Positions 18,201 to 27,437 of a stretch of 64,000 bases of DNA are shown here, piece by piece (within the stretch, counting starts at the first letter, position 1; each line of letters opens with the position of its first letter). The notes under the pieces are model-generated. The model was not told the origin of the DNA and made no database searches. It saw only the letters and a list, made by a program, of their open reading frames with translations. The DNA comes from Methylococcales bacterium (lineage in GTDB: Bacteria > Pseudomonadota > Gammaproteobacteria > Methylococcales > Methylomonadaceae): the NCBI GenBank assembly GCA_030654015.1, contig JAURYI010000076.1:1-64000 (forward strand). Direction: 5' to 3'. A program made the position numbers and the translations under genes.

Positions 18201-18520
18201 TGAAACTCTATAAGAATGAATGGAACGATGGAGGTGTTATTATGGTGATTATTCAGTACAGTCAGTATACATAAAGTGTACTCGATACAGACTCAATAAA
18301 TAGCACGTTTAAAAGCTATTCTACACTTAATAGTTGCCGGTCAAATAGTTAGAAACTTAAGTGCGGTAGTAAAAATACTGTAATTAAGCCTTTGTCTGGC
18401 GGTGTATCAGTATAAAATAAGCACAGTTTTTATATGCGCCTACCTTGTAACCGCTAAAAGTGCTTATGTTACGAGGGTACGCTTTCCTAATTTGATGACT
18501 TAAAAATAGATAATCTCATT
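18201..18520. other. divergent intergenic region, AT-rich
   Basis: 320 bases separate the P-type ATPase and moxR, which are transcribed apart. I see no gene. A possible sigma-70 promoter for moxR is TTGTCT (18392-18397) and TAAAAT (18413-18418), with a short 15-base spacer. Confidence 0.35.
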
Positions 18521-19507
18521 ATGTCAGAACACACTACAAGCTCCGCTCAATCGGCATTTAACAGCCTGCAACACTTTATCAATCAAGGCATTATCGGACA
18601 GGATGTGCTGGTGGAACGGATGTTAATCGGCTTATTAGCCGATGGGCATATTTTGGTAGAAGGTGCGCCTGGTCTTGCTAAAACCCGTGCCATTAAAGTG
18701 TTAAGCAAAGGCATTGAAGCCGATTTTCACCGTGTACAGTTTACCCCCGATTTATTACCTGCTGATTTAACAGGTACGGAAATTTATCGCCCCCAACAAG
18801 CCGCGTTTGAATTTCAAAAAGGGCCGCTGTTTCATAATCTTATTTTAGCGGATGAAATCAATCGCGCTCCTGCCAAAGTGCAGGCGGCATTATTAGAGGC
18901 AATGGGCGAGCGGCAAATCACCGTCGGGTTGGCAAGTTACCCGTTACCGTCTTTATTCTTAGTGATGGCAACGCAGAATCCTATCGAGCAGGAAGGGACA
19001 TATCCGTTACCCGAAGCGCAGCTGGATAGATTTTTATTACACGTTAAAGTCGATTATCCGCCCGCTGAACATGAAAAAAGTATCCTGCATTTAGCACGAG
19101 CGGAAGCACGCAATGAGATAATCAATGAACAGCAAGCCTTTGAACCGCTGAGTCAATACACCTTATTTCAGGCACGCAATGAAGTGCTGGATTTACATAT
19201 CGCCGACAGTTTAGAAGACTATTTACTGCAAATCGTCTTGGCAACCCGAAACCCTGAAGCGTATGGCAAAGACTTGGGCGCGTGGTTGCGTTATGGCGCA
19301 AGTCCACGAGCCAGTATTGCGCTTGACCGTTGCTCCAGAGCCAAAGCGTGGCTGGCGGGACGTGATTTTGTTGCACCTGAGGACATACAGGACATCGCCT
19401 TCGATGTGTTGCGCCACCGTTTAATTTTATCTTATGAAGCCGAAGCCGAAGGCATTACTCCAGATCATGTCATTAAAGAACTGATTGCCCGTATTGCCGT
19501 CCCTTAA
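18521..19507 (+). CDS. moxR: MoxR-type AAA+ ATPase
   Basis: 328 residues. Walker A is GAPGLAKT at 48-55, Walker B LILADEINRAP with D110-E111, and sensor 1 the MATQNPIEQEGTYPLPEAQLDRF stretch characteristic of MoxR. A C-terminal lid domain completes the family length. MoxR ATPases act as chaperones, often for metal insertion into VWA-domain partner proteins, here those encoded downstream. In methylotrophs a relative helps mature methanol dehydrogenase, but the Bat-like context here suggests the aerotolerance or stress branch. The DUF58 gene starts three bases later. Confidence 0.92.
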   Translation: MSEHTTSSAQSAFNSLQHFINQGIIGQDVLVERMLIGLLADGHILVEGAPGLAKTRAIKVLSKGIEADFHRVQFTPDLLPADLTGTEIYRPQQAAFEFQKGPLFHNLILADEINRAPAKVQAALLEAMGERQITVGLASYPLPSLFLVMATQNPIEQEGTYPLPEAQLDRFLLHVKVDYPPAEHEKSILHLARAEARNEIINEQQAFEPLSQYTLFQARNEVLDLHIADSLEDYLLQIVLATRNPEAYGKDLGAWLRYGASPRASIALDRCSRAKAWLAGRDFVAPEDIQDIAFDVLRHRLILSYEAEAEGITPDHVIKELIARIAVP

Positions 19508-19510
19508 GCT

Positions 19511-20410
19511 ATGTCAGAACAATCAACTGTTGTTATCAATGAACGGGTTTTTGTCTCGTTAAAAAACCTGATTGATCTGGCAAAACCTGCGTCCAGTTTA
19601 AATTTAAAACGCCTGTCTATTCGTTCGCAACAAAGCGGCGGCTATGTATCGCCTGTAAAAGGGCGCGGCATGGACTTTGAAGAGTCGCGAATGTATCAGG
19701 CAGGGGATGATATTCGCAGCATAGACTGGCGCGTCACCGCGCGTACAGGTAAAACCCACACCAAAGTGTTTCGTGAAGAACGTGAACGCCCCGTGTTCAT
19801 TTCCGTTGATAACCGCACCGCTATGCACTTTGCTACACGCGGCGTGTTTAAATCGGTATTAGCGGCTAAATTGGCAGGTTTACTGGCATGGGCGGCGCAA
19901 CACCAAGGTGACCGCATCGGCGGGCAATTATTTTCCAACGGACAGTGCAGCGAATTAAAACCGCAAAACGGCAGACACTCGGTATTACGGTTTTTAAATA
20001 TGCTGGTGCATAAAGATGAGCCGACTCAAAGCGCAACAATCACCTTGGAGCGCGTCTTGGCTCGCTTGGTGCAACACGCCCATCCGGGCAGTCTGGTGTA
20101 TATCATCAGCGATTTTCGCGGCATGAATGACGCGGCGGAGCTACATCTAACTAAATTGTCGCAACATTGCGACGTGGTATTGGTGTTTGTTTATGATGCT
20201 CTGGAACAGGATTTGCCAACCAAAGGTCACTACCGCTTTACCGATGGCAGTCGTGATGTGGTCATTGACACCAACGATACGCAATGTCTGGCAAGTTATC
20301 ATGAACATTTTGAACACCGCCAACAGCAATTAGAGCAACTGGCAAAAAAGAGGCGTATGACCTTTATACAATGCAGCACAACAGATGAACCCATACAACG
20401 GCTAAGATAG
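19511..20410 (+). CDS. DUF58 domain protein
   Basis: 299 residues. It carries the DUF58 core GRGMDFEESRMYQAGDDIRSIDWRVTARTGKTHTKVFREERERP (about 55-97), followed by a VWA-like fold (VFISVDNRTAM, GSLVYIISDFRGM). No membrane segment is evident. DUF58 proteins are constant partners of MoxR ATPases and membrane VWA proteins. It is co-transcribed with moxR (three-base gap), but the next operon member is now 3.7 kb away because a patatin gene lies between. Confidence 0.9.
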   Translation: MSEQSTVVINERVFVSLKNLIDLAKPASSLNLKRLSIRSQQSGGYVSPVKGRGMDFEESRMYQAGDDIRSIDWRVTARTGKTHTKVFREERERPVFISVDNRTAMHFATRGVFKSVLAAKLAGLLAWAAQHQGDRIGGQLFSNGQCSELKPQNGRHSVLRFLNMLVHKDEPTQSATITLERVLARLVQHAHPGSLVYIISDFRGMNDAAELHLTKLSQHCDVVLVFVYDALEQDLPTKGHYRFTDGSRDVVIDTNDTQCLASYHEHFEHRQQQLEQLAKKRRMTFIQCSTTDEPIQRLR

Positions 20411-20442
20411 CCTTCAGTTGCTGGTTTTATAGCGTGATTACA

Positions 20443-20469
20443 GGAGTCAAACAGCCTGTTTTTGACTCC
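20443..20469 (+). terminator. hairpin after the DUF58 gene
   Basis: Perfect nine-base arms GGAGTCAAA and TTTGACTCC with a nine-base loop begin 33 bases after the DUF58 stop. A second small hairpin (GGGTAT / ATACCC, 20484-20500) follows. Together they could end the moxR-DUF58 transcript before the patatin gene. No U-tract follows the first stem. Confidence 0.5.
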
Positions 20470-20769
20470 ATCACATCCTCATCGGGTATTTTTTATACCC
20501 ATTTTATATCCATTAATACTCCATTCTAAGTCATTGCTTCTTACACCTTTGCTAAGTGAAAATAACAAAGGGGTAACATCCATTCAAAAATACTTTTCAG
20601 TAGTCCTAAACACTGAGTGATGTTTATATTTTTGATAGCGAGGAGTACAAACCTAGGTTTGTACTCCAATTACTCAATGTTTATCACTGCCAAATTCCGT
20701 AAGACTTCTTGGTTTTTATTTATATGATAAATATAAAGACCAATCTCAAACTCAATCCAAAATTAATAT
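20470..20769. other. AT-rich spacer with palindromes before the patatin gene
   Basis: No gene is seen. The spacer holds a small hairpin at 20484-20500 and a perfect 26-base palindrome at 20642-20667. The rest is low-GC sequence like the patatin gene that follows. Confidence 0.5.
20642..20667. repeat. perfect 26-base palindrome
   Basis: The 13-base arms GGAGTACAAACCT and AGGTTTGTACTCC meet without a loop, about 115 bases before the patatin start. The outer bases resemble those of the hairpin at 20443 (GGAGTCAAA). It could be an operator for the patatin gene, a repeat copy, or a terminator stem; the sequence alone does not decide. Confidence 0.7.
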
Positions 20770-20781
20770 ATGGAGAGCAGT

Positions 20782-23700
20782 ATGAACAAATTCAATAAGG
20801 TTCTTAAAGAAGAGCAAGATGTTATTAATGAATCGCGTAAACACAATGCCAGATTAGGAACATCGCAAGTCGATGGCGACTATGTAGGTCTTGCCTTTTC
20901 TGGTGGTGGAATACGAAGCGCGACATTTAACTTCGGCGTATTAAAAGCATTAGCAGATTTAAAAATTCTCAAGCATTTTGATTATCTTTCGACGGTTTCT
21001 GGAGGCGGATATATAGGCAGCTGGCTGACCGCTTTTCTCCATAATCATCACCATGATATTAATTCAACTAATAATATTGACGACATTATCGCCAATGCTT
21101 GTCAAGAAGCTACCTCAAAACCCAATGAGTCAATGTGGTTTTTAAGAAGTTATAGTAATTACTTAACGCCTAATTTAAGTATGTTCAACGCGGATACTTG
21201 GACGGTTTTTTCGACCTATATGCGTAATTGGATTTTAAATTTAACATTATTATTTTTCTTTTTAACATCTTTACTATTATTCGTGCATCTGACCGAGATA
21301 TTTGGCATAAACTTTATAAAAAATTTAAGCAGTTATAGGGGGTTAGGCGGCTTTGTATCATTAATAATCTTTCTTGCTGCTGGCTATTTTGCATTTAAAT
21401 CAGTAAACGATGATAAGGAGACAGATAATATTTCAATATTGGATAAGAAAGACAGCAATAATTTTTGTTTATATTGCATTGTTTGCGTTGTTAGTGGCGC
21501 ATTATTCGGTAGTTTTTTTCTATTAAGCAATAGTGCAACTGTAGCGCATGATATGCCACAGTCACCCTTATTAATTCTTGCACTTTTATTTGTACTGGTG
21601 GGTATTTTTTTCTACATTGGTTTACGCAGTGAAAGCCCTTCTATTAATTCATCGGAAACGGTGAAAATAAAGAAAAATAACATAGAATTACTAAGCCGTT
21701 TTGGTGCTGGGTTGTGGATATTAACGGTTATCTGGTTGCTTGCGTTTATTTTTTACAATCCATCAGCAATACCAGAGATTGATATTGCACACAGTGTGAT
21801 ATGGATACCGCCTTTGCTAATAATTCTAGTGATGTTGGCAGTGGTTTTCTACATTGGTTTTGGGAGTAAAACATTTATAGATTCACCAAAGCTGGAATGG
21901 TTTAGCCGTTTAGGTGCTTGGCTATTGATTTTTATTGCAGGTTGGGCAAGTGCATTTTTATTGGCTTTTTACAGCCCATTATTAGTTAATGAAATTCATG
22001 GTTGGCTAAGAAATACTATTTCATTAGCGTGGATATTACAATCGGGTGCAGGTTTATTGGCGGCGCAAAGCTCAAAAACAACATCATCGGTTGGAAAACA
22101 GACTAATAAAGCATTGGAAATTTTTCTGAAAGTGTCCCCTTATATTTTTGTGATTGGGATATTTGTTTTTATTGCGAATTTATTAGTAAAATTCTTTTAC
22201 TCATCGTGTAATCAAGATTATTTTTATTGTCTAAATAATTTAGAAAATAACGACATTACTATCAGACTTGTTTACGCTTTCTTTATTTGTTTAGCAATGA
22301 CTCTTTCTCTAGGACTTGTTCTGGATATTAATAAACTTTCTATCCATTATTTTTATCGTAATCGTTTAATTCGTTGCTATTTAGGCGGCGCAAGAAAAGG
22401 TGATAGAAATCCTAATGTATTCACTGGTTTTGATGAAAAAGACAATATTCAACTCAATGAGTTATTAAAAAAAGACACTACGGGAAAAGAATATATTGAC
22501 GGTCTGTATCCTATTATTAATGGCACATTAAACTTGGTCGCAGGAAAGCAATTAGCGTGGCAACAACGCAAAGGGGCTTCTTTTATTTTTTCACCCAAAT
22601 ATTGTGGATATAGCATAAGGGAAACCAATAAGAAATCTGATGATGGACAACGTCATTGTTATCAAGAAACTAAGAAGGACAATTTTAAATACGGGGATGG
22701 AGTTAGTTTGGGGATGGCTATGGCAATATCTGGAGCGGCGGCAAGTCCTAATAGCGGCTATCATTCTTCGCCTGCGATGTCGTTTTTAATGACGGTTTTT
22801 AATGTGCGTTTGGGGCAGTGGCTGCCTAATTCTGATGTAGCTAGAAACAGAGTGCGTCCAATGTTTCCGCTGTGGTATTTATTATTAGAATTATTTGGTC
22901 AAACAAATGAGGATAGAGATTTTATTTATTTATCCGATGGTGGACATTTTGAAAACTTAGGTATTTACGAACTGGTGCATCGTGGTTGTCGTTTTATTCT
23001 TGCTTCTGATGCTGAGCAGGACGGTCAATTTGCTTTTGAAGGTTTGGGAAATGCTATTGAAAAGTGCCGCATCGATTTAGGTGTCAATATTAGTATTGAT
23101 GTAGAGCAGATTCGTCCCGATGCCAATAATAAAAGTAAATGTCATTGTGCGGTGGCAACGATTGAATACTCTAAAAACAGTCAGACAGATGACCATAACA
23201 AGAGAATTTATCCAGAGGAAGATGGTATTTTAGTGTATTTAAAATCATCGCTGACAGGTGATGAATCAACCGATGTCTTGCATTATTCCTTGCAAAACCC
23301 CGATTTTCCGCATGAATCGACCGCAGATCAGTGGTTTAGTGAATCGCAATTTGAAAGTTATCGACAATTGGGTGAACATATTTGTAAAGAAACGTTTGAG
23401 ACGTTTGGCACTCTTGATAGTACAAAATCTATCGAGGGAATTTTTATTGATTTACAAAACCGCTGGTATCCGCTGCCCATCGGCTTTGATGCTTTTACCA
23501 AACATACAAGAACCTTGGATAAACTTTTAGAACGGCTTCGTAAAGATCAGGATTTGGCATTTTTGGATGCTGAATTATGTGGAGAAATGTGGGACAAAAT
23601 CGTGGCTGGGGAACTTGGTTTAACGTTTCCTAATAGCAGTCATACTCATCCTGCAAATTATAGCGAATTCCATAACGCCTTTTATTTTTGTAACTCATTG

Positions 23701-23916
23701 ATACAGTTAATGGAAAATGTCTTTTTAGAGTTGAACTTTGAAGTGGATGAATATTTTAAACATCCTCATAATGAGGGATGGCGTAATTTATTTAAACTAT
23801 GGGCAAAAGCACCCACCGTGCAGAAAACTTGGGAAATAAACAAGTTGACCTACAGCAAAAGATTTAGAGAATTTGCCGAAGGTAAAGCCATGGGTATCAA
23901 TAGTCCACGCTCATAA
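20782..23916 (+). CDS. large membrane-embedded patatin-like phospholipase
   Basis: About 1044 residues. The ATG at 20782 is chosen over 20770 because GGAGAG lies just before it and overlaps the earlier ATG. The patatin fold is split. The oxyanion loop SGGGIRS (about residue 42) and nucleophile segment STVSGGG (about 72-78, in place of the usual GxSxG) are near the N-terminus. The catalytic Asp-Gly-Gly (YLSDGGHFENLG) lies near 718. Between them are about 400 residues with eight or more membrane segments. It probably cleaves membrane lipids at the inner membrane. Its low GC and its position inside a MoxR/VWA operon suggest later insertion. Some large patatins act as effectors or in defence; that is only a possibility here. 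Confidence 0.8.
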   Translation: MNKFNKVLKEEQDVINESRKHNARLGTSQVDGDYVGLAFSGGGIRSATFNFGVLKALADLKILKHFDYLSTVSGGGYIGSWLTAFLHNHHHDINSTNNIDDIIANACQEATSKPNESMWFLRSYSNYLTPNLSMFNADTWTVFSTYMRNWILNLTLLFFFLTSLLLFVHLTEIFGINFIKNLSSYRGLGGFVSLIIFLAAGYFAFKSVNDDKETDNISILDKKDSNNFCLYCIVCVVSGALFGSFFLLSNSATVAHDMPQSPLLILALLFVLVGIFFYIGLRSESPSINSSETVKIKKNNIELLSRFGAGLWILTVIWLLAFIFYNPSAIPEIDIAHSVIWIPPLLIILVMLAVVFYIGFGSKTFIDSPKLEWFSRLGAWLLIFIAGWASAFLLAFYSPLLVNEIHGWLRNTISLAWILQSGAGLLAAQSSKTTSSVGKQTNKALEIFLKVSPYIFVIGIFVFIANLLVKFFYSSCNQDYFYCLNNLENNDITIRLVYAFFICLAMTLSLGLVLDINKLSIHYFYRNRLIRCYLGGARKGDRNPNVFTGFDEKDNIQLNELLKKDTTGKEYIDGLYPIINGTLNLVAGKQLAWQQRKGASFIFSPKYCGYSIRETNKKSDDGQRHCYQETKKDNFKYGDGVSLGMAMAISGAAASPNSGYHSSPAMSFLMTVFNVRLGQWLPNSDVARNRVRPMFPLWYLLLELFGQTNEDRDFIYLSDGGHFENLGIYELVHRGCRFILASDAEQDGQFAFEGLGNAIEKCRIDLGVNISIDVEQIRPDANNKSKCHCAVATIEYSKNSQTDDHNKRIYPEEDGILVYLKSSLTGDESTDVLHYSLQNPDFPHESTADQWFSESQFESYRQLGEHICKETFETFGTLDSTKSIEGIFIDLQNRWYPLPIGFDAFTKHTRTLDKLLERLRKDQDLAFLDAELCGEMWDKIVAGELGLTFPNSSHTHPANYSEFHNAFYFCNSLIQLMENVFLELNFEVDEYFKHPHNEGWRNLFKLWAKAPTVQKTWEINKLTYSKRFREFAEGKAMGINSPRS

Positions 23917-24157
23917 AGTGCATAAACAACCCGCTAAATGAATATTAGTTACTGGAATTCACACGCCAAGGATGGCAATTTACTATTCACCTTTCTGTAG
24001 CCATAGCTTTGTTATTTTTGTACATGACAAAAATTGCTAATGAGTCAAATCTCATAATCGCTATATAATCACCAGTATGACCTGCTCGCGGATAGCACTT
24101 ACCGACAAGCGATACGCAGCACAATAGCATTTATCAAAAAATCACTAAAAACCAACT

Positions 24158-24625
24158 ATGCCACCCAGCCAACTTCCGCTTAAAGACTTACATTTACCCG
24201 ACCCCATTCATTGGTTTCCTCCCGCTATCGGTTGGTGGCTGGTTATTGTGTTGATACCTGTGCTTATTGCCTTAAGCTATTGGCTTTATCGTCGTCTGAC
24301 CCGAAAAACTGCCTTGAAAAGCGCGAAAATCCTGCTGATAACTATTAAAGCCAGCCCGATGGATAACGCACAAAAACTCGCCGAACTATCTGCTTTATTG
24401 CGCCGTGTGGCGATGAGTGTCGCGCCACGCGCAGAAACCGCAGGTTTAACAGGGCAGGCGTGGCTGGCGTTTCTCGATAGTTCGTTAATAGGCTCACCGT
24501 TTACTAAAGGGGCAGGGCAGTGTTTAGCCTCTGCACCTTATCGCCCGTCCGCACCGTCGGAACAGGAAATTTCTCAACTCATCAGCCTGTGTGAAGACTG
24601 GCTGAAAGCGCAAAAATTATCATGA
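24158..24625 (+). CDS. DUF4381 membrane protein
   Basis: 155 residues. It opens with the DUF4381 signature LKDLHLPDPIHWFPPAIGWWLV, followed at once by one membrane helix (about 26-48) and a cytosolic helical domain. This small protein is regularly encoded between DUF58 and VWA genes of MoxR clusters. Its stop overlaps the next start by four bases (ATGA), so translation is coupled. The 240 bases upstream contain no gene and probably a new promoter, since the operon is interrupted by the patatin gene. Confidence 0.85.
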   Translation: MPPSQLPLKDLHLPDPIHWFPPAIGWWLVIVLIPVLIALSYWLYRRLTRKTALKSAKILLITIKASPMDNAQKLAELSALLRRVAMSVAPRAETAGLTGQAWLAFLDSSLIGSPFTKGAGQCLASAPYRPSAPSEQEISQLISLCEDWLKAQKLS

Positions 24626-25608
24626 TTCATTTTGAATGGCTCTGGGCTTTCCTCGTCTTACCGTTACCTGTATTAATACGCTGGTTATTACCCGCACATC
24701 AACCCATTGAACAAGCGGCATTAAAAGTACCGTTTTTGGAAGACATGGCTGAACTGGAAACGCCGCGCGTGCTAAAAACCGATTCATGGTCGCTATGGGT
24801 GGCGGCGGTTGCGTGGGTATTATTGGTGCTTGCTTGTGCCAGACCGCAATGGCTGGGTGAACCGATTGAACAAGCGGTCAGCGGACGCGATTTAATGATG
24901 GCGGTGGATTTATCAAAAAGTATGGAAGCCCCCGATTTTATGCTAAATAAGCAGTCTGTGGATAGATTGACCGCCATTAAAGCCATTGCCAGTGATTTTA
25001 TTAATCGCCGCGTGGGCGATAGAGTCGGCTTGATTTTATTCGGTACGCAAGCCTATTTACAAACGCCGTTGACCTTCGACCGTAAAACTGTGCGGACGCT
25101 GCTTGATGAATCGGTGATTGGTCTGGCGGGTGAGAATACCGCGATTGGTGACGCTATCGGCTTAGCGGTTAAACGACTGAAAAATCAACCCGCCGACAGT
25201 CATGTCTTGATTCTGCTCACTGATGGTGCGAATACCGCAGGAGAAATTTCACCCTTAAAAGGGGCTGAATTAGCGGCGGCGAATGGCTTGAAAATTTATA
25301 CCATTGGCGTGGGTGCTGATGAAATGATTGTGCCTAGTCTATTCGGCAATCGTAAAGTGAATCCCTCGCTGGATTTGGATGAAAAAACCTTGATAAAAAT
25401 TGCTGAAAGCACAGGCGGGTATTATTACCGCGCTAAAAATACCGATGAATTGAATAACATTTATATGCGTTTGGATGAACTGGAACCTGTGGAAAAAGAT
25501 AAACAATATTTTCGTCCACGCACTGAATTGTATATCTACCCAATGGCGTTGGCATTGGGCTTGGTGACATTTTTGTGTGGCTCAAAACTGAGGTGGTCAT
25601 GGAACTAA
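24622..25608 (+). CDS. batA: VWA-domain membrane protein, BatA-like
   Basis: 328 residues. Two N-terminal membrane segments (about 5-23 and 57-75) precede a VWA domain (about 88-290) with an intact metal-ion-dependent adhesion site D96-L-S98-K-S100, a LLTDGANTAG strand and a last helix near 308-325. The fold faces the periplasm in Bat models. It pairs with the next gene and with MoxR in aerotolerance or envelope-stress operons. The symbol is by resemblance to Bacteroides BatA; the physiological role in this organism is not shown. Confidence 0.82.
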   Translation: MIHFEWLWAFLVLPLPVLIRWLLPAHQPIEQAALKVPFLEDMAELETPRVLKTDSWSLWVAAVAWVLLVLACARPQWLGEPIEQAVSGRDLMMAVDLSKSMEAPDFMLNKQSVDRLTAIKAIASDFINRRVGDRVGLILFGTQAYLQTPLTFDRKTVRTLLDESVIGLAGENTAIGDAIGLAVKRLKNQPADSHVLILLTDGANTAGEISPLKGAELAAANGLKIYTIGVGADEMIVPSLFGNRKVNPSLDLDEKTLIKIAESTGGYYYRAKNTDELNNIYMRLDELEPVEKDKQYFRPRTELYIYPMALALGLVTFLCGSKLRWSWN

Positions 25609-27428
25609 CCGACTTTCATTTTATAAGACCGCTGTGGTTATTAGCGATAGTACCTATGATGGTTATCGCTTTTTTTCTGTGGCGCAATAAACTCAGTCGC
25701 GGTAATTGGGTGGCGTGTTGTGATGCTGAACTGCTACCTTTTTTATTGGAAGAAAACGCCGCTAATCACAGTCGCGTATGGTTGATAACAGGCGTTATCG
25801 CTACTTTGCTGGTTATTATTGCCTTAGCGGGCCCGACGTGGCAACGCTTGCCGTCACCTGCATTTAGAAATGAAGCGGCGTTAGTGATAGCGTTAAATTT
25901 ATCGCCGTCAATGGATGCCGCAGATATTAAACCCAGTCGCTTGACGATTGCCCGCTACAAAATCGCCGATATTTTAAAGCAACGCAAAGACGGGCAAACT
26001 GCATTACTGGTGTATTCAGGCGCGGCATTCACTGTGACACCGCTCACCAATGACATTAACACCATCGACAGTCAATTATCCGCGTTAACCACTGATATTA
26101 TGCCCACCGAGGGCAATAATACTGCCGCCGTATTGGAAAAAGCTGTTGCACTGTTTAAACAAACAGGCTTACAAACAGGTCAGATATTGCTGGTTACTGA
26201 CGCGATTGATTTAAATGTTGCCTTGTCAGATGTAAAAGACATGGATAACTTTCAATTATCCATTCTAGGTGTGGGTACAGAAGACGGCGCACCGATTGCT
26301 TTACCCGAAGGCGGTTTTTTGAAAGATGAGCAAGGTTCAATTGTGATAACTAAATTAAACGTGGCTGATTTATCGGCATTAGCGCAAGCAGGGCATGGTC
26401 GTTATCAAACCATTACCGCTGATGATAGCGACATACAAGTATTATTGAGTACGTTTGATAAATCTGCACAACAGCAAAATAAAGAAGACAGCAATTTGAA
26501 ACTGGAACAATGGGATGATAAAGGCGCGTGGTTGTTATTGCTGGTCTTGCCATTAGCGGCTGTTTTTTTCAGAAAAGGCTTTTTAATGGTGGCGTTCGTA
26601 CTGTTATTACCGTTACCGAAAAACAGTTACGCTTTCGATTGGCAGGATTTATGGCAACGTCCAGACCAGCAAGCACTCAAAGCCTATCAACAACAGGACT
26701 ACACCAAAGCCGCCGAAAAATTTGAAAATCCTGATTGGCAAGCCGCCGCGCATTACAAAGCAGGCGAGTATGATAAAGCCTTAAAAACCTATCAAAGCGC
26801 GAGCAAGCAAACGTCCGATAATTTCTATAATCAGGGTAATGCACTGGCACAATCTGGAAAACTGAAAGAAGCCTTAGCTGCGTATGAGAAAGCACTAAAG
26901 CTGAATCCTCATAACGAAGATGCTAAATCTAACAAAGAGCTTGTAGAAAAAGAGTTGGAAAAACAAAAAGAACAACAGCAACAAGAAAAGCAGGATAAAA
27001 AAGACGGTAAGGATGAGCAGGGTTCTGACGAAAAAAAATCGGGCAAACAACAAGGTTCGGACAATAAAGACCAGCAAAATCAACAGCAAAACCAGAAATC
27101 TGAGCAAGACCAGCAAGCGAAAGAAGATCAGAATACGAAACCTGAAGAAGAGCAGCAAGCGCGAAAGCAGGAAAAAGGGCAGGAGGACTTAGCCAAACAA
27201 GAAGAAGTAAAGTCAAAAGAACAGTCCAAGCAGCAAGAGCAGCAACAAGCCGCCGAACAGAAAAAAGACGATGCGCAAAAACCGACTGAGCAAGCCGCCA
27301 AACTAGGCGATGCACCTGCAAAAGATGAAAAACAACAAGCCAATGAACAATGGCTGAACCGCATTCCCGATGATCCTGCGGGCTTGTTAAAACGGAAATT
27401 TAAATATCAGTACGGTCGTGAACAGTAA
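25599..27428 (+). CDS. batB: VWA and TPR protein, BatB/BatC-like fusion
   Basis: About 609 residues from the ATG at 25599, preferred over an in-frame GTG at 25575 because GAGGTGG lies just before it; it overlaps batA by ten bases. Two membrane segments (about 10-28 and 60-78) precede a VWA domain. Its adhesion-site motif reads N100-L-S102-P-S104, with Asn in place of the usual first Asp. Another membrane pair (about 305-345) is followed by two or three TPR units (FYNQGNALAQSGKLKEALAAYEKALKLNP) and a long Gln/Lys/Glu-rich tail of low complexity (about 440-580). This joins the roles of BatB and BatC. The missing acidic residue may weaken metal binding. Confidence 0.85.
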   Translation: MELTDFHFIRPLWLLAIVPMMVIAFFLWRNKLSRGNWVACCDAELLPFLLEENAANHSRVWLITGVIATLLVIIALAGPTWQRLPSPAFRNEAALVIALNLSPSMDAADIKPSRLTIARYKIADILKQRKDGQTALLVYSGAAFTVTPLTNDINTIDSQLSALTTDIMPTEGNNTAAVLEKAVALFKQTGLQTGQILLVTDAIDLNVALSDVKDMDNFQLSILGVGTEDGAPIALPEGGFLKDEQGSIVITKLNVADLSALAQAGHGRYQTITADDSDIQVLLSTFDKSAQQQNKEDSNLKLEQWDDKGAWLLLLVLPLAAVFFRKGFLMVAFVLLLPLPKNSYAFDWQDLWQRPDQQALKAYQQQDYTKAAEKFENPDWQAAAHYKAGEYDKALKTYQSASKQTSDNFYNQGNALAQSGKLKEALAAYEKALKLNPHNEDAKSNKELVEKELEKQKEQQQQEKQDKKDGKDEQGSDEKKSGKQQGSDNKDQQNQQQNQKSEQDQQAKEDQNTKPEEEQQARKQEKGQEDLAKQEEVKSKEQSKQQEQQQAAEQKKDDAQKPTEQAAKLGDAPAKDEKQQANEQWLNRIPDDPAGLLKRKFKYQYGREQ

Positions 27429-27437
27429 CAGCGATGG

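Noticed and set aside
26895-27364. Long antisense open frames under the Gln/Lys-rich end of batB
   Set aside because: They arise from the repeated CAA/CAG/AAA codons of the real gene; their products are low-complexity Leu/Phe or Ser/Cys strings with no ribosome site.
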